NCBI GenBank assembly: GCA_035609245.1
Contig: CP141202.1
Location: 1,302,001 to 1,366,000, forward strand
Origin: Bacteroidales bacterium MB20-C3-3
Lineage (GTDB): Bacteria; Bacteroidota; Bacteroidia; Bacteroidales; UBA932
Length of the DNA: 64,000 nt
Direction of reading: 5' to 3'
Shown: positions 45,146-52,427 of the stretch, piece after piece
Layout of the letters: every line of letters begins with the position of its first letter
Position numbering within the stretch: position 1 is the first letter of the stretch
The notes under the pieces: model-generated
What the model saw: only the letters and a program-made list of their open reading frames with translations
Databases searched by the model: none
What the model was told of the DNA's origin: nothing
Translations under genes and position numbers: made by a program

Positions 45146-45174
45146 CAAAAATATGAAAATATTTTAATTCGCAA
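45146..45174 (-). promoter_or_regulatory. promoter of carboxyltransferase-biotinyl carrier operon
   Basis: On the minus strand a -33 TTG (45174-45172), 18-base spacer and -7 TATTTTTG (45153-45146) precede the ATG at 45124. Confidence 0.7.
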
Positions 45175-45192
45175 TGTTCAGAAAATATTGTA

Positions 45193-45200
45193 TAAATTTG
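45193..45200 (+). promoter_or_regulatory. -7 promoter element of gcvP
   Basis: TAAATTTG ends 41 bases before the gcvP ATG, divergent from the carboxyltransferase promoter. No riboswitch-like fold is evident in the leader. Confidence 0.45.
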
Positions 45201-45241
45201 CAGGATAACCCTTGTAATAACAATCTAATAAATAGAATAAT

Positions 45242-48097
45242 ATGTCACTTTCATTCGTCGACAGACACAATGGACCAAGACCACACGATGAGCAGGAAAT
45301 GCTCTCCGTTCTGGGGGCATCCAGCCTGGAGGAGCTTGTTAAACAGACCGTTCCGGCTGATATCTTACTGGACAAGCCACTTGCTCTTGACAAAGCTCTA
45401 ACTGAGCACGAATATTTATCAAAGATTAAGGCAATGGCCTCAAAAAACAAAAATTTCCGCTCAATGATTGGTCAGGGATTCTACGGAACAGCCTCTCTAC
45501 CTGTTGTAATCAGGAACATTTTTGAGAACCCGAGCTGGTATACTTCATACACTCCATATCAGGCAGAAATTTCACAAGGCCGCCTTGAGGGACTCCTTAA
45601 TTTTCAGACAATGGTTGCTGACCTTACCGGCTTTAAGATGGCAAACAGTTCAATGCTTGATGATGCCACAGCTGCAGGAGAGGCGGTAAGGATGATGTAT
45701 GAACTTCGCTCCCGTGACGCTGTAAAGGCAGGTAAAAACAAAGTATTTATTGATGAAAACATATTTCCTCATGTACTGGCTGTTATAGAGACCCGCGCTG
45801 AGGTACTGGGAATAGAGGTTGTTTCAGGCAAATTCAACACTGTTAAATTTGATGATATGTTTTTTGGGGCTGTGCTCCAGTACCCTGCCGGCAACGGAGA
45901 GGTATGCGACTATACAGATTTCTGTACAAACGCTCATGCAAAGGGTATTCTTGTAACAGCTGTAACTGACCTCCTTGCCCTTACCGTTCTTAAGGAGCCT
46001 GCTGCGTGGGGTGCAGATATAGCAGTTGGTACAGCACAAAGATTTGGTCTGCCTATGGGTTTTGGAGGACCTACAGCCGGATTTATGGCTACCAGGGATG
46101 AGTACAAACGAAATATGCCGGGTAGAATCATTGGAATTTCTGTTGACAGACTGGGAAATCAGGCTCTCCGTATGGCTCTCCAGACAAGAGAGCAGCATAT
46201 TAAAAGGGAGAAGGCAACCTCAAATATTTGTACAGCCACTGCCCTTATGGCAACAATGACCGGTATGTATGCAGCTTACCACGGACCTGAAGGGTTGAAA
46301 TCTATTGCAATGAATGCTTATGGTTACGCCCATGCGGTTGCATCTGAACTGAAAAAAGTGGGATTTAAACTTGCTGCTGAGAATTTCTTTGACACAATTC
46401 ATATCACAGGCGTAAAGGCATCTGATATAAAATACAAGGCAGAACAAAAGGGAATTAACTTTTACTACCCTTCTGAGGATTCGGTAATTATCAGCTTTGA
46501 CGAGCTTTCAAATTGTGCGGAGGCTACAACAATTCTGGAAATTTTTGGACGAAATCTTTATGAATGCCCCGGACTCCCTGAAGGAAAAATATTCATGGCA
46601 CGTGAGAGCAGTTATCTGACTGCCGAGGTGTTCAGCAAATACCATTCAGAGACCGAGATGATGAGGTACATCAAGAAGCTGGAGAGAAGAGACATCTCTC
46701 TAACCCACTCAATGATTCCTCTTGGCTCTTGTACAATGAAGCTTAATGCAGCTGTAGAGATGTTCCCGATGAGCTTCTCTGAGCTTGGTAATGTTCACCC
46801 GTTTGCACCTGCTGATCAGGTACAGGGATATATGGAGCTTATCAAGGAGGTTGAAAATGATCTTGCTGTTATAACAGGATTCCACGCAACTTCACTTCAG
46901 CCAAATGCGGGCTCTGCAGGTGAGTTTGCCGGTCTCATGACAATTCGTGCATACCATATTGCCCATGGACAAACCCAGAGAAACGTAGTGCTTATTCCTA
47001 CATCCGCTCACGGAACAAATCCTGCATCGGCAGCAATGGCCGGAATGGAGATAGTTCTTGTATCATGCGATGAGATGGGAAATATCAATGTTGATGAATT
47101 CCGCCAGAAGGCAGCACAGTACAAGGAGAGACTCTCCTGCACAATGATTACATACCCTTCCACTCATGGTGTTTTCGAAGTTAAGATAAAGGAGATGATG
47201 GATATCGTCCACAAAAACGGCGGATTGGTATATATGGACGGAGCAAATATGAATGCTCAGGTGGGTCTTACAAATCCCGGCTTCATAGGAGCTGATGTTT
47301 GCCACCTGAACCTGCACAAAACATTTGCAATTCCTCACGGCGGCGGCGGTCCCGGAATCGGCCCTATCTGCTGTACAAAAGAGCTTGCACCATACCTTCC
47401 TTGCCATCCTTTCCTTACCGATTGCGACCACAACGGTGTGAAAGCAGTCAGCTCTGCCCCTTACGGATACCCAATGGCACTTCCTGTAACACATGCTTAC
47501 ATAAAACTGCTCGGCCCGGATGGTCTGAAAAAGGCAACAGAGGTGGCAATCCTAAATGCAAATTATATGTCGGCAAAACTGGCCGAAGCGGGCTATGCTA
47601 CTCTCTACACAGGAAAACCTGTTGGAAAGGGCAAAAGTGCTCACGGAAGAGTTGCACATGAATGCATTATAGATGTACGCCATTACAAAGCAACATACGG
47701 AGTTGATGCATCGGACATAGCCAAGCGACTGATGGACTTTGGATTCCACGCCCCTACCCTCTCATTCCCTGTTCACGAAACCTTAATGATTGAGCCTACC
47801 GAGAGCGAATCAAAAGCTGAGATGGACAGATTCATTGATGCAATGATTGTAATCAAGAGTGAGTGCGAAGCCATCAAGGCTGGTGAAATGGACAAGGCAG
47901 ACAATCCGCTCAAGAATGCTCCTCACACTGCCGCAGAGGTCTCTGCCGACACCTGGAGCCACCCATACGGACGCGAACAGGCCGCCTATCCACTTGCCTG
48001 GATCCGCGACAATAAATTCTGGCCTCACGTAACCCGCGTAGACAACGGCTACGGAGACAGAAATCTGATGTGCAGCTGCGAAGACTGGAAAAACTAG
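45242..48097 (+). CDS. gcvP: glycine dehydrogenase (decarboxylating), P protein
   Basis: The 951-residue PLP enzyme decarboxylates glycine and loads the aminomethyl group onto the H protein of the glycine cleavage system. Both halves are fused: the N-terminal half shows DRHNGPRPHDEQEML, GQGFYGTASLPVVIRN and TPYQAEISQGRLEGLLNFQ; the C-terminal half has GSCTMKLNAAVEMFP, TSAHGTNPASAAMAGM and the PLP Lys693 in LNLHKTFAIPHGGGG. No gcvT or gcvH is adjacent. A terminator follows at 48120. Confidence 0.97.
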   Translation: MSLSFVDRHNGPRPHDEQEMLSVLGASSLEELVKQTVPADILLDKPLALDKALTEHEYLSKIKAMASKNKNFRSMIGQGFYGTASLPVVIRNIFENPSWYTSYTPYQAEISQGRLEGLLNFQTMVADLTGFKMANSSMLDDATAAGEAVRMMYELRSRDAVKAGKNKVFIDENIFPHVLAVIETRAEVLGIEVVSGKFNTVKFDDMFFGAVLQYPAGNGEVCDYTDFCTNAHAKGILVTAVTDLLALTVLKEPAAWGADIAVGTAQRFGLPMGFGGPTAGFMATRDEYKRNMPGRIIGISVDRLGNQALRMALQTREQHIKREKATSNICTATALMATMTGMYAAYHGPEGLKSIAMNAYGYAHAVASELKKVGFKLAAENFFDTIHITGVKASDIKYKAEQKGINFYYPSEDSVIISFDELSNCAEATTILEIFGRNLYECPGLPEGKIFMARESSYLTAEVFSKYHSETEMMRYIKKLERRDISLTHSMIPLGSCTMKLNAAVEMFPMSFSELGNVHPFAPADQVQGYMELIKEVENDLAVITGFHATSLQPNAGSAGEFAGLMTIRAYHIAHGQTQRNVVLIPTSAHGTNPASAAMAGMEIVLVSCDEMGNINVDEFRQKAAQYKERLSCTMITYPSTHGVFEVKIKEMMDIVHKNGGLVYMDGANMNAQVGLTNPGFIGADVCHLNLHKTFAIPHGGGGPGIGPICCTKELAPYLPCHPFLTDCDHNGVKAVSSAPYGYPMALPVTHAYIKLLGPDGLKKATEVAILNANYMSAKLAEAGYATLYTGKPVGKGKSAHGRVAHECIIDVRHYKATYGVDASDIAKRLMDFGFHAPTLSFPVHETLMIEPTESESKAEMDRFIDAMIVIKSECEAIKAGEMDKADNPLKNAPHTAAEVSADTWSHPYGREQAAYPLAWIRDNKFWPHVTRVDNGYGDRNLMCSCEDWKN

Positions 48098-48119
48098 TCA
48101 GAAGCAGCTCTAATTTTTC

Positions 48120-48163
48120 AACCTCCTCCAATTTCAATTCGTTTGAAGAGGAGGAGGTTTTGT
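48120..48163 (+). terminator. intrinsic terminator of gcvP
   Basis: AACCTCCTCC (48120-48129) pairs perfectly with GGAGGAGGTT (48150-48159); the loop itself can pair further (TTCAA with TTGAA). A T-rich tail TTTGTTTT follows. It begins 22 bases after the gcvP stop. Confidence 0.8.
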
Positions 48164-48223
48164 TTTCAAAGACTTGTCGCTTACCATCCCAAGGCCTGCA
48201 TACACATCCTTCCCCAGTCAACA

Positions 48224-48405
48224 GCAGCCCCTCAGGAACTTTTCCTCCTCATTCGCTTCGCTGCTTCCGGCGGAGGTTCCTTCGCTCAAAGACCTGCTCC
48301 TTATCCCTACCTGAATCACCCGCAGCCCCTCCGGAACTTTTCCTCCTCGCTCACTTCGTTCGCTGTGGCGGAGGTTCCTTCGTGTCTCGGTTGATTCAGG
48401 CAGGG
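48224..48405. repeat. ~98-bp tandem repeat, two copies, each forming a hairpin
   Basis: A 27-base segment (48224-48250) recurs at 48322-48348 with one mismatch, and GGCGGAGGTTCCTTCG recurs at 48269-48284 and 48367-48382 identically, giving a 98-base period. Within each copy GGAAC...CTCC pairs with GGAGGTTCC across a bulge. The second copy is also bracketed by CCCTACCTGAATCA (48305-48318) and TGATTCAGGCAGGG (48392-48405), which pair in 13 of 14 positions. This looks like a REP/BIME-type intergenic element. A more diverged third copy may begin at 48150. Confidence 0.75.
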
Positions 48406-48508
48406 ACATGGCAATCTTTTTACATAGTTCACATTGCAGATCAACCGCAAAAAGTGTTAATAAGGAGAAAAACAGCGTTATACAGAGGTGCAGGTATGAC
48501 GGATAACC

Positions 48509-48715
48509 GGCTGTATAAACTGCGAAGCACCTTTTAAACTTGGCGGGAGGTTTGACAGGGATATTTGTTTATCTAACAGGTAGTTAGGTGTTTAAAAATT
48601 GGTTTTTTAAAAAGTTTTTCAAAAAGCAATTTGCAATTACCAGATTTATAAGCATATATACGAATATCCCTGTCAACCTACCCGCCCACCCGGCCTGAGT
48701 TGGCCATTCGGCAGA
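48509..48715. repeat. ~200-bp element, copy 1 (shared ends with copy 2 at 49027)
   Basis: The left end GGCTGTATAAACTGCGAAGC (48509-48528) matches copy 2 except for two bases, and the right end GCCATTCGGCAGA (48703-48715) matches GCCGTTCGGCAGA. The interior is different between copies. In this copy a 24-base imperfect inverted repeat (48542-48565 against 48663-48686, outer GGCGGG/CCCGCC, inner GACAGGGATATT/AATATCCCTGTC) encloses about 97 bases, so the whole can fold into one long stem-loop. Confidence 0.65.
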
Positions 48716-48767
48716 TGATTTTTGCGAAACCCGTGCGGTTCTAAGTCTCAGATTATCAATGTGTAGA

Positions 48768-48802
48768 CAATCCACCTGTCAGGTGACCTGACAGGTGGAT
48801 TG
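48768..48802. repeat. 35-bp perfect palindrome with 1-base centre
   Basis: Seventeen bases starting CAATCCACCTGTCAGGT are followed by one G and their exact reverse complement. The centre is GGTGACC. It is unflanked by a T-run, so it is not an ordinary terminator. Confidence 0.85.
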
Positions 48803-48887
48803 CTTATGTTTAGGTAATCAGCGTGTTATAGCGGTGTGGGTATATAGTTTACTTCTGGACTTTGACGTGGGAAACTTTAGGCGTGGT

Positions 48888-49002
48888 TGGGACGAACCTC
48901 CATCATCTTTATTATGAGTTAATTGCAAATCGCAATTTATTGATAATGTGAGAATTGTGTTTTAGAATAACCTGCAAATCAACCTCGTGGAGGTTCGTCC
49001 CA
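48888..49002. repeat. 15-bp perfect inverted repeat with 85-bp centre
   Basis: TGGGACGAACCTCCA (48888-48902) and its exact reverse complement (48988-49002) bracket 85 AT-rich bases that contain AATTGCAAATCGCAATT, itself a small hairpin. A very similar sequence (TAATTGCAAATTGC on the opposite strand) occurs in the loop of the copy-1 element near 48627-48640. Confidence 0.75.
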
Positions 49003-49026
49003 CCCAAACCAAGATCTCCGGCCGCA

Positions 49027-49225
49027 GGCCGTATAAACTGCGCAGCACCATATAACTCTGCGGAAGGTGGTTTGAACCCGTATGACTGTAACACACAGAT
49101 TAAGAGTAAAATGACACTTTATCCGAGGGGTGACCCCTCGGATAAAGTGTTAAAGCACACATTGCTAGAAAGTTCAGGCCGCACGGATATTCGAAAACTT
49201 GAACCGGGTTAAGCCGTTCGGCAGA
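49027..49225. repeat. ~200-bp element, copy 2
   Basis: The left end GGCCGTATAAACTGCGCAGC (49027-49046), continuing ACC, and the right end GCCGTTCGGCAGA (49213-49225) match copy 1 at 48509-48715. Conservation continues about 25 bases inward on the left (CTGCGGAAGGTGGTTTGA versus TGGCGGGAGGTTTGA). The interior here contains the 37-bp palindrome at 49114-49150 instead of the 24-bp inverted repeat of copy 1. Confidence 0.65.
49114..49150. repeat. 37-bp perfect palindrome with 1-base centre
   Basis: Eighteen bases starting ACACTTTATCCGAGGGGT are followed by one G and the exact reverse complement. The centre is again GGTGACC, as in the palindrome at 48768-48802, although the arms differ. Confidence 0.85.
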
Positions 49226-49267
49226 AATTATTTGTTATATTTATGATTCAAAACGTGACCTGGAATT

Positions 49268-49699
49268 ATGCAGAGTAAATATCCAATATTTGAATTGAGA
49301 GAAATAAAGAGGATTGTATTCTTTTCTCTGATAATTACATTATGTTTGGCTTGTATTGCTGTATTTTTCGATTTGAGACTATTTAACCTTATTGCTTTTC
49401 TGGGTCCGGCCTTTATTATTGTCCAGAAAATCCGAACAAAATATTTAATAAATTCTGAGGAGATGACCTTCTCAATAATGTTCGGCAAAAAAGAGTGGCG
49501 AAAAGTTAATCTGAATGATATCTCCAAGATGGAAATTCATCGCAAGAAAAATGGAAAAATCAAGAAGATTAACCTTCGCAATTCATCCAATATCTTCTTT
49601 ACTGCTGAGCCAGCAAGAGGAGATGAATTTGCCGCTCAGATAAAAAAGTTGCTTCCCGGAATCAACACAGAGGAGCGCAAAGCTAAATGGTATAGTTGA
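49268..49699 (+). CDS. small membrane protein with PH-like domain, unknown function
   Basis: The 143-residue product has two adjacent membrane segments (IVFFSLIITLCLACIAVFF and LFNLIAFLGPAFIIVQKI) and a soluble C-terminal part with beta-strand pattern EMTFSIMFGKKEWRKVNLND and ISKMEIHRKKNGKIKKINLR, which resembles bacterial PH-like (bPH2) domains found in small Bacteroidota proteins. The frame has a normal codon pattern, unlike the surrounding palindromes. It is isolated, 43 bases after the copy-2 element. I do not know its role. Confidence 0.65.
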   Translation: MQSKYPIFELREIKRIVFFSLIITLCLACIAVFFDLRLFNLIAFLGPAFIIVQKIRTKYLINSEEMTFSIMFGKKEWRKVNLNDISKMEIHRKKNGKIKKINLRNSSNIFFTAEPARGDEFAAQIKKLLPGINTEERKAKWYS

Positions 49700-50024
49700 T
49701 ATCTATGTCCATAAGCAGTATTAAAAAAATTGTCTATATTCGTTCAAAATTTCTCCGTAATGGCCTCATACAAATTCACATTTGTGCTGAATCTTTACCA
49801 CAAACCCGGTAGAGGTCTCTTCTCTTGTCTAATGAACTGACCCCACCCCACCGCCCGGCAAAGCCCGGCAGCACCCGGCCACTACCTCAGGGGTAAATGG
49901 CCAAACAACACATAATCAGACGTTTAAAAAACTTGCCGCTTATTAGGGAACAGCTTAACTAACAGCATTTTGGCCATTTACCCCTGAGGTAGTAGCCAAA
50001 CCACACCACATACACACCAACACA
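49700..50024. other. 325-bp noncoding leader of hypD
   Basis: This stretch has no gene. Around 49852-49880 it has three CCCGGC units spaced by four bases. The main feature is the 25-bp inverted repeat at 49881-49993. The last 30 bases before the hypD ATG are C/A-rich (CACACCACATACACACCAAC) and lack a Shine-Dalgarno. I see no full TAnnTTTG promoter on the plus strand. Confidence 0.7.
49881..49993. repeat. perfect 25-bp inverted repeat with 63-bp centre upstream of hypD
   Basis: The left arm (49881-49905) starts ACTACCTCAGGGGTAAATGG and its exact reverse complement forms the right arm (49969-49993), 25 of 25 bases. The 63 bases between are AT-rich and unrelated to neighbours. The right arm ends 31 bases before the hypD ATG. 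It could be an invertible segment, a miniature transposable element, or an RNA stem; no recombinase gene is nearby. Confidence 0.85.
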
Positions 50025-52427
50025 ATGACAGAGAGAATTTCAAAACTTAGAAAAATATCGGTGGAGACCGAACCTTCGCTCTCAATTGAGAGGGCGTTGA
50101 TAGAGACTCAATTCTATAAAGAGAATCTGGACAAGTATCCGGTGCCTGTATTAAGGGCGCTCAATTTTTTGGAAATCTGCAAGAAAAAAACAATTTACAT
50201 AGGTGAGGATGAGCTTATAGTAGGTGAGAGGGGTCCAAAGCCAAAGGCTGTACCCACCTTCCCGGAGCTCACCTGCCATTCGGTGGAGGACCTGAACGTA
50301 CTAAACACAAGAGAGTTGCAGAGATATACAATAAATCAGGAGGATATAAAAAGATATGAAGAGGAGGTAATCCCGTTCTGGAGTGGCCGTACGCAAAGGG
50401 AGAGGATATTCTCTCATGTGCCACAGGAGTGGAGAGATGCCTATGAATCAGGCCTCTTCACAGAGTTTATGGAGCAGAGGGCACCCGGACACACCGCCCT
50501 TGATGGTAAGATTTACAAATTCGGGATGCTGGATTTTAAACGGCAGATAATAGAGCATCTGGACTCCCTCGACTTCCTTAACGACCCTGAGGCCACAGAC
50601 AAGCAGGAGCAGCTCCGGGCAATGGATATCTCCTGCGATGCGGCAATCCTTTTTGCTGAGAGGCACGCTCTTCTGGCGGAGAGAATGGCTGCTGATTTAC
50701 AGAAAGAGTTGGAGAGTAAGGCCGATGATTCCGTGAGGAGGAGAGCTATTGACAGACGCATTCAGGAGCTTCGCAAAATTGCGGAGGTGTGCCGGTGGGT
50801 TCCGGCAAATGCGCCGCGGAACCTGCACGAGGCACTGCAGATGTACTGGTTTGTTCACCTCGGCACCATAACTGAGCTAAATGGGTGGGATGCAATGAAC
50901 CCGGGCCATCTTGACCAGCATCTGGCTCCGTTTTATGAAAAGGAGTTTGCAGAGGGCACCCTGACCCGCGATGAGGCAAAGGAGCTCGTCTCCTGCTTCT
51001 GGATTAAGGTAAACAACCACCCTGCCCCTCCAAAGGTGGGAATTACTGCAAGGGAGAGCGGCACATACAACGACTTCACAAACATAAATATAGGGGGTGT
51101 AAAACCAGACGGTACAGATGGCAGCAGCGAGATTTCATACATAATCCTGGAGGTCATAGAGGAGCTTCATATCCTCCAGCCGGGCAGCTCAATCCACATC
51201 AGCAGCAGAACTCCCGACAGGTTCCTCCTGGCCGGGTGCGAAGTAATCCGGAAAGGGTACGGATATCCGTCGGTTTTTAATGCCGACGCCTATATTCAGG
51301 AGATGGTGAGGCAGGGTAAAAGTCTGCAGGATGCACGCGAAGGTGGTTGCAGCGGCTGCATAGAGGTGGGCGCATTCGGCAAGGAGGCCTATCTTCTTAC
51401 CGGCTATCTGAATGTCCCTAAAATTCTGGAAGTTACCTTAAACAACGGCGTTGATCCTGTGGGCGGAAAACAGGTGGGTCTCAAAATCGGAGAGGCTGCA
51501 GATTTTAAAAACTTTGATGAGCTTTATGATGCTTTTATAAAGCAGCTCAACTATATAACTGATTTAAAGATACGGGTAAGCAACTATATTGACAGAATGT
51601 TTGCAAAATATGCCCCGGCCACCTTCCTCTCAGTTGTAATTGAAGATTGTATCAAAAAGGGGAAGGATTATTACAACGGAGGCCCGAGGTATAACACAAA
51701 CTACATTCAGTGTACCGGTCTGGGTACCGTTACCGACTCCCTGGCCGCCATTAAATGGCATGTTTTTGAAAAGCAAACAGTCACAATGGAGAGGCTGTTG
51801 ACGGCTGTGGCAAACAATTTCAGCGGAGAGGAGATTCTGAGGCAGAGGATTATCAACAAAACCCCGTTCTTTGGAAACGATAATGACTATGCCGATTCAA
51901 TAGCAGTAAGGGTTTATGAAGACCTCTTTAAAGCCATAGAGGGCAAGCCAAATACAAAGGGGGAGAGTTTCCATCTAAATATGCTCTCAACTACTTGTCA
52001 CGTATATTTTGGCAAGGTTACAGGAGCAACTCCCAACGGCCGCCTTGCCGGTCTGTCAATATCAGACGGCACCTCCCCTTCACAGGGGGCAGACACCCAC
52101 GGCCCCACAGCTGTAATAAAATCTCTGGGCAAACTGGACCAGATAAAATCCGGCGGAACATTGCTAAACCTCCGGTTCCTTCCATCACTGGTAAAGAGCA
52201 ACTCAGACCTTGTGAAACTCGCCTCCCTTATAAGGAGCTATTTCTCAATGAACGGCCACCACATTCAGTTTAACATAGTTGATACCGATACACTTCGTGA
52301 CGCCCAGAAAAACCCCGGAGAGTACCGGGACCTGCTTGTACGAATGGCCGGATACAGCGACTATTTCAATGATATGAACAGAGACCTCCAGGAGGAGATA
52401 ATCTCCAGGACAGAGAATTCATTATGA
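50025..52427 (+). CDS. hypD: glycyl radical enzyme, trans-4-hydroxy-L-proline dehydratase type
   Basis: The 800-residue protein is a glycyl radical enzyme: C-terminal radical loop VRMAGYSDYF and active-site GGCSGCIEVGAFGKEAY with Cys445 and Glu447. From recall of the published Clostridioides difficile HypD residues (F152, H160, D278, S334, D339, C434, E436, Y450), this protein has Phe148, His156, Asp289, Ser345, Asp350, Cys445, Glu447 and Tyr461, all with consistent spacing (offset -4 early, +11 later). That supports dehydration of trans-4-hydroxy-L-proline to pyrroline-5-carboxylate, rather than a pyruvate formate-lyase or choline lyase role. No pyrroline-5-carboxylate reductase gene is adjacent. 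By eye its codons are richer in GC than the neighbours, possibly a sign of transfer. The activase gene overlaps by four bases. Confidence 0.8.
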   Translation: MTERISKLRKISVETEPSLSIERALIETQFYKENLDKYPVPVLRALNFLEICKKKTIYIGEDELIVGERGPKPKAVPTFPELTCHSVEDLNVLNTRELQRYTINQEDIKRYEEEVIPFWSGRTQRERIFSHVPQEWRDAYESGLFTEFMEQRAPGHTALDGKIYKFGMLDFKRQIIEHLDSLDFLNDPEATDKQEQLRAMDISCDAAILFAERHALLAERMAADLQKELESKADDSVRRRAIDRRIQELRKIAEVCRWVPANAPRNLHEALQMYWFVHLGTITELNGWDAMNPGHLDQHLAPFYEKEFAEGTLTRDEAKELVSCFWIKVNNHPAPPKVGITARESGTYNDFTNINIGGVKPDGTDGSSEISYIILEVIEELHILQPGSSIHISSRTPDRFLLAGCEVIRKGYGYPSVFNADAYIQEMVRQGKSLQDAREGGCSGCIEVGAFGKEAYLLTGYLNVPKILEVTLNNGVDPVGGKQVGLKIGEAADFKNFDELYDAFIKQLNYITDLKIRVSNYIDRMFAKYAPATFLSVVIEDCIKKGKDYYNGGPRYNTNYIQCTGLGTVTDSLAAIKWHVFEKQTVTMERLLTAVANNFSGEEILRQRIINKTPFFGNDNDYADSIAVRVYEDLFKAIEGKPNTKGESFHLNMLSTTCHVYFGKVTGATPNGRLAGLSISDGTSPSQGADTHGPTAVIKSLGKLDQIKSGGTLLNLRFLPSLVKSNSDLVKLASLIRSYFSMNGHHIQFNIVDTDTLRDAQKNPGEYRDLLVRMAGYSDYFNDMNRDLQEEIISRTENSL

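Larger units (their letters stand above)
48098..49267. other. 1.17-kb noncoding region rich in long inverted repeats
   Basis: I find no convincing protein gene here; open frames that cross it have low-complexity composition (Ser/Pro/Phe/Cys) and run through the repeats. From left to right it holds the gcvP terminator, a ~98-bp tandem repeat with hairpins, two ~200-bp elements with shared ends, two near-continuous 35-37 bp palindromes and a 15-bp inverted repeat with an 85-bp centre. There is no transposase and no tRNA. Details are given in the separate repeat entries. Confidence 0.8.

Noticed and set aside
45125-45241. Glycine riboswitch upstream of gcvP
   Set aside because: The 117-base divergent region is AT-rich and filled by two promoters; no conserved glycine-aptamer stems are apparent.
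47063-47494. Minus-strand frame rich in Cys opposite gcvP
   Set aside because: Lies over the conserved PLP-lysine region of gcvP; unlikely to be coding.
48224-48405. CRISPR array
   Set aside because: Only two copies of a ~98-bp unit with similar interiors; no short identical repeats with unique spacers and no cas genes.
48070-48537. Long plus-strand open frame across the gcvP end, terminator and repeats
   Set aside because: Composition is low-complexity (Ser, Pro, Phe, Cys), it overlaps gcvP and runs through two tandem repeat copies and a terminator; no family resemblance.
48509-49225. Integron attC sites
   Set aside because: Elements have paired ends and stems, but I could not find the conserved R' core GTTRRRY with matching partner, and there is no integrase or cassette gene.
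49906-49968. Definite invertible promoter upstream of hypD
   Set aside because: The inverted repeat is real, but I found no clear TAnnTTTG promoter in the centre in either orientation and no recombinase nearby, so I keep it only as a hypothesis.
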